Below, one piece after another: positions 63,379 to 64,000 of a DNA stretch of 64,000 nt; the stretch's first letter is position 1; every line of letters begins with the position of its first letter. The stretch comes from Nymphaea colorata (taxonomy: Eukaryota; Streptophyta; Magnoliopsida; Nymphaeales; Nymphaeaceae). The notes under the pieces are model-generated. The model was not told the DNA's origin. It searched no databases and worked only from the letters and a program-made list of their open reading frames with translations. Position numbers and translations under genes: made by a program. The stretch covers positions 5,030,972-5,094,971 of the forward strand of contig NC_045146.1 in NCBI RefSeq assembly GCF_008831285.2, read 5' to 3'.

Positions 63379-64000
63379 GTAAGACCTCTTAATCTTCTAC
63401 TAGCTCTCACGGCCTGAGAAAAAGGCGTATAGATTATGTGTACAGTAAAAAGAATTGCTCTTCTATCTAGGAAAATGCACATAGAAAACCCATATCTGTT
63501 CCGGCTACAGTTGAAATGTAGTTCGATTTATATCTCGACTTTTAGACATACTGTTCGACATTTCATATTGCCATTCTAAGCACAGGATCAGCTTGCACAA
63601 GTTAACAAGGTCCCGGTATTTGTATTTTTATCTTGAAGCCACATGAACAGAGACGGCGAATTCATGCCGAGTAGTTACAAAGTTAGACTCGTAACCAGTT
63701 CATGCCAAGCATCCATTGCACCTTTACTTGGAGGAAGAGTGCTGCCTCAGAAATTTTGACAAAGATAAATTGTTTAGTTTTGACATGGACTTGGTTAGGA
63801 AGCATCCTTGTCATGGCCGGACAAGGGACCATGGCATCCATCCCTGTCTTTTCAACAGCGCTGCCAGCGGCCACTCCTCCAAACTTGAGTGTCGTTCCAG
63901 TGACGCCCAGGATATCACAAGTCCAATGAGCCAAACTCTAAGTTAGTGTTTGTTTGCCCATTATCTAAAATCTTCAGGATTTGAAAACCATTTAAGATCA
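63379..64000 (+). other. Intron and candidate downstream exon(s) of the NT-C2 gene
   Basis: A 24-base candidate exon (63586-63609, DQLAQVNK) has a good acceptor (cacag) but a weak donor (aag|gtcccg). A longer candidate exon starts at 63699 or later and reads NFDKDKLFSFDMDLVRKH and NSAASGHSSKLECRSSDAQD up to TAG at 63944. Its Ser-rich composition fits the linker after NT-C2 domains. The exon borders and phase are unresolved. Confidence 0.4.

Overview
The window is nuclear DNA from a flowering plant. The evidence is a set of plant-type transposons (Ty1/copia, Ty3/gypsy, CACTA, TRIM and MITE-like elements), an inserted block of plastid DNA in the plastid gene order rpoC2-rps2-atpI, and the 5' exons of an intron-containing plant gene with an NT-C2 domain. 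The sequence is AT-rich, carries many long (TA)n arrays and is dominated by old, broken transposons, as in an intergenic region of a medium or large genome. I cannot name the species.

Layout from left to right. Positions 1-1188 hold the 3' end of a Ty1/copia element: an open reverse transcriptase/RNase H frame, polypurine tract and LTR. Positions 1.2-6.9 kb hold no recognisable gene but several tandem repeats. Positions 6.9-21.05 kb are a rearranged complex: a gypsy-type LTR that looks split into an inverted first half (6923-8317) and a forward second half with a TATA box (11495-12420), a broken CACTA transposase gene between the halves, a gag pseudogene full of stops (15399-16650) with no recognisable pol after it, and a longer, nearly complete LTR copy (18189-21045). 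Positions 21.1-24.35 kb are AT-rich repeats of about 1.3 kb. Positions 25.1-32.9 kb are a second CACTA element with a decayed TNP2-like transposase, a decayed second gene and a right terminus.

Positions 34.8 and 37.5 kb carry two further CACTA left termini with no partner ends. Positions 38-49 kb contain MITE-like elements, one nested in another, and a 2.5 kb plastid insertion (39657-42174) with (TA)n arrays at both edges. Positions 51.8-53.6 kb hold a decayed gypsy pol. Positions 53.9-58.8 kb hold a nearly full-length but decayed copia element on the minus strand, with both LTRs, a primer binding site and a TRIM element inserted between its reverse transcriptase and RNase H regions.

The only host gene I can support starts at 61984 on the plus strand and runs off the right edge. 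Five exons encode an NT-C2 domain like that at the N terminus of plant coiled-coil proteins annotated as myosin-heavy-chain-related. Its leader carries four overlapping upstream ORFs. I found no tRNA, rRNA or CRISPR array and nothing resembling an undescribed multi-gene system. The most unusual structures are the split inverted LTR, the plastid block bounded by (TA)n arrays, the TRIM-in-copia nesting and the uORF cluster.
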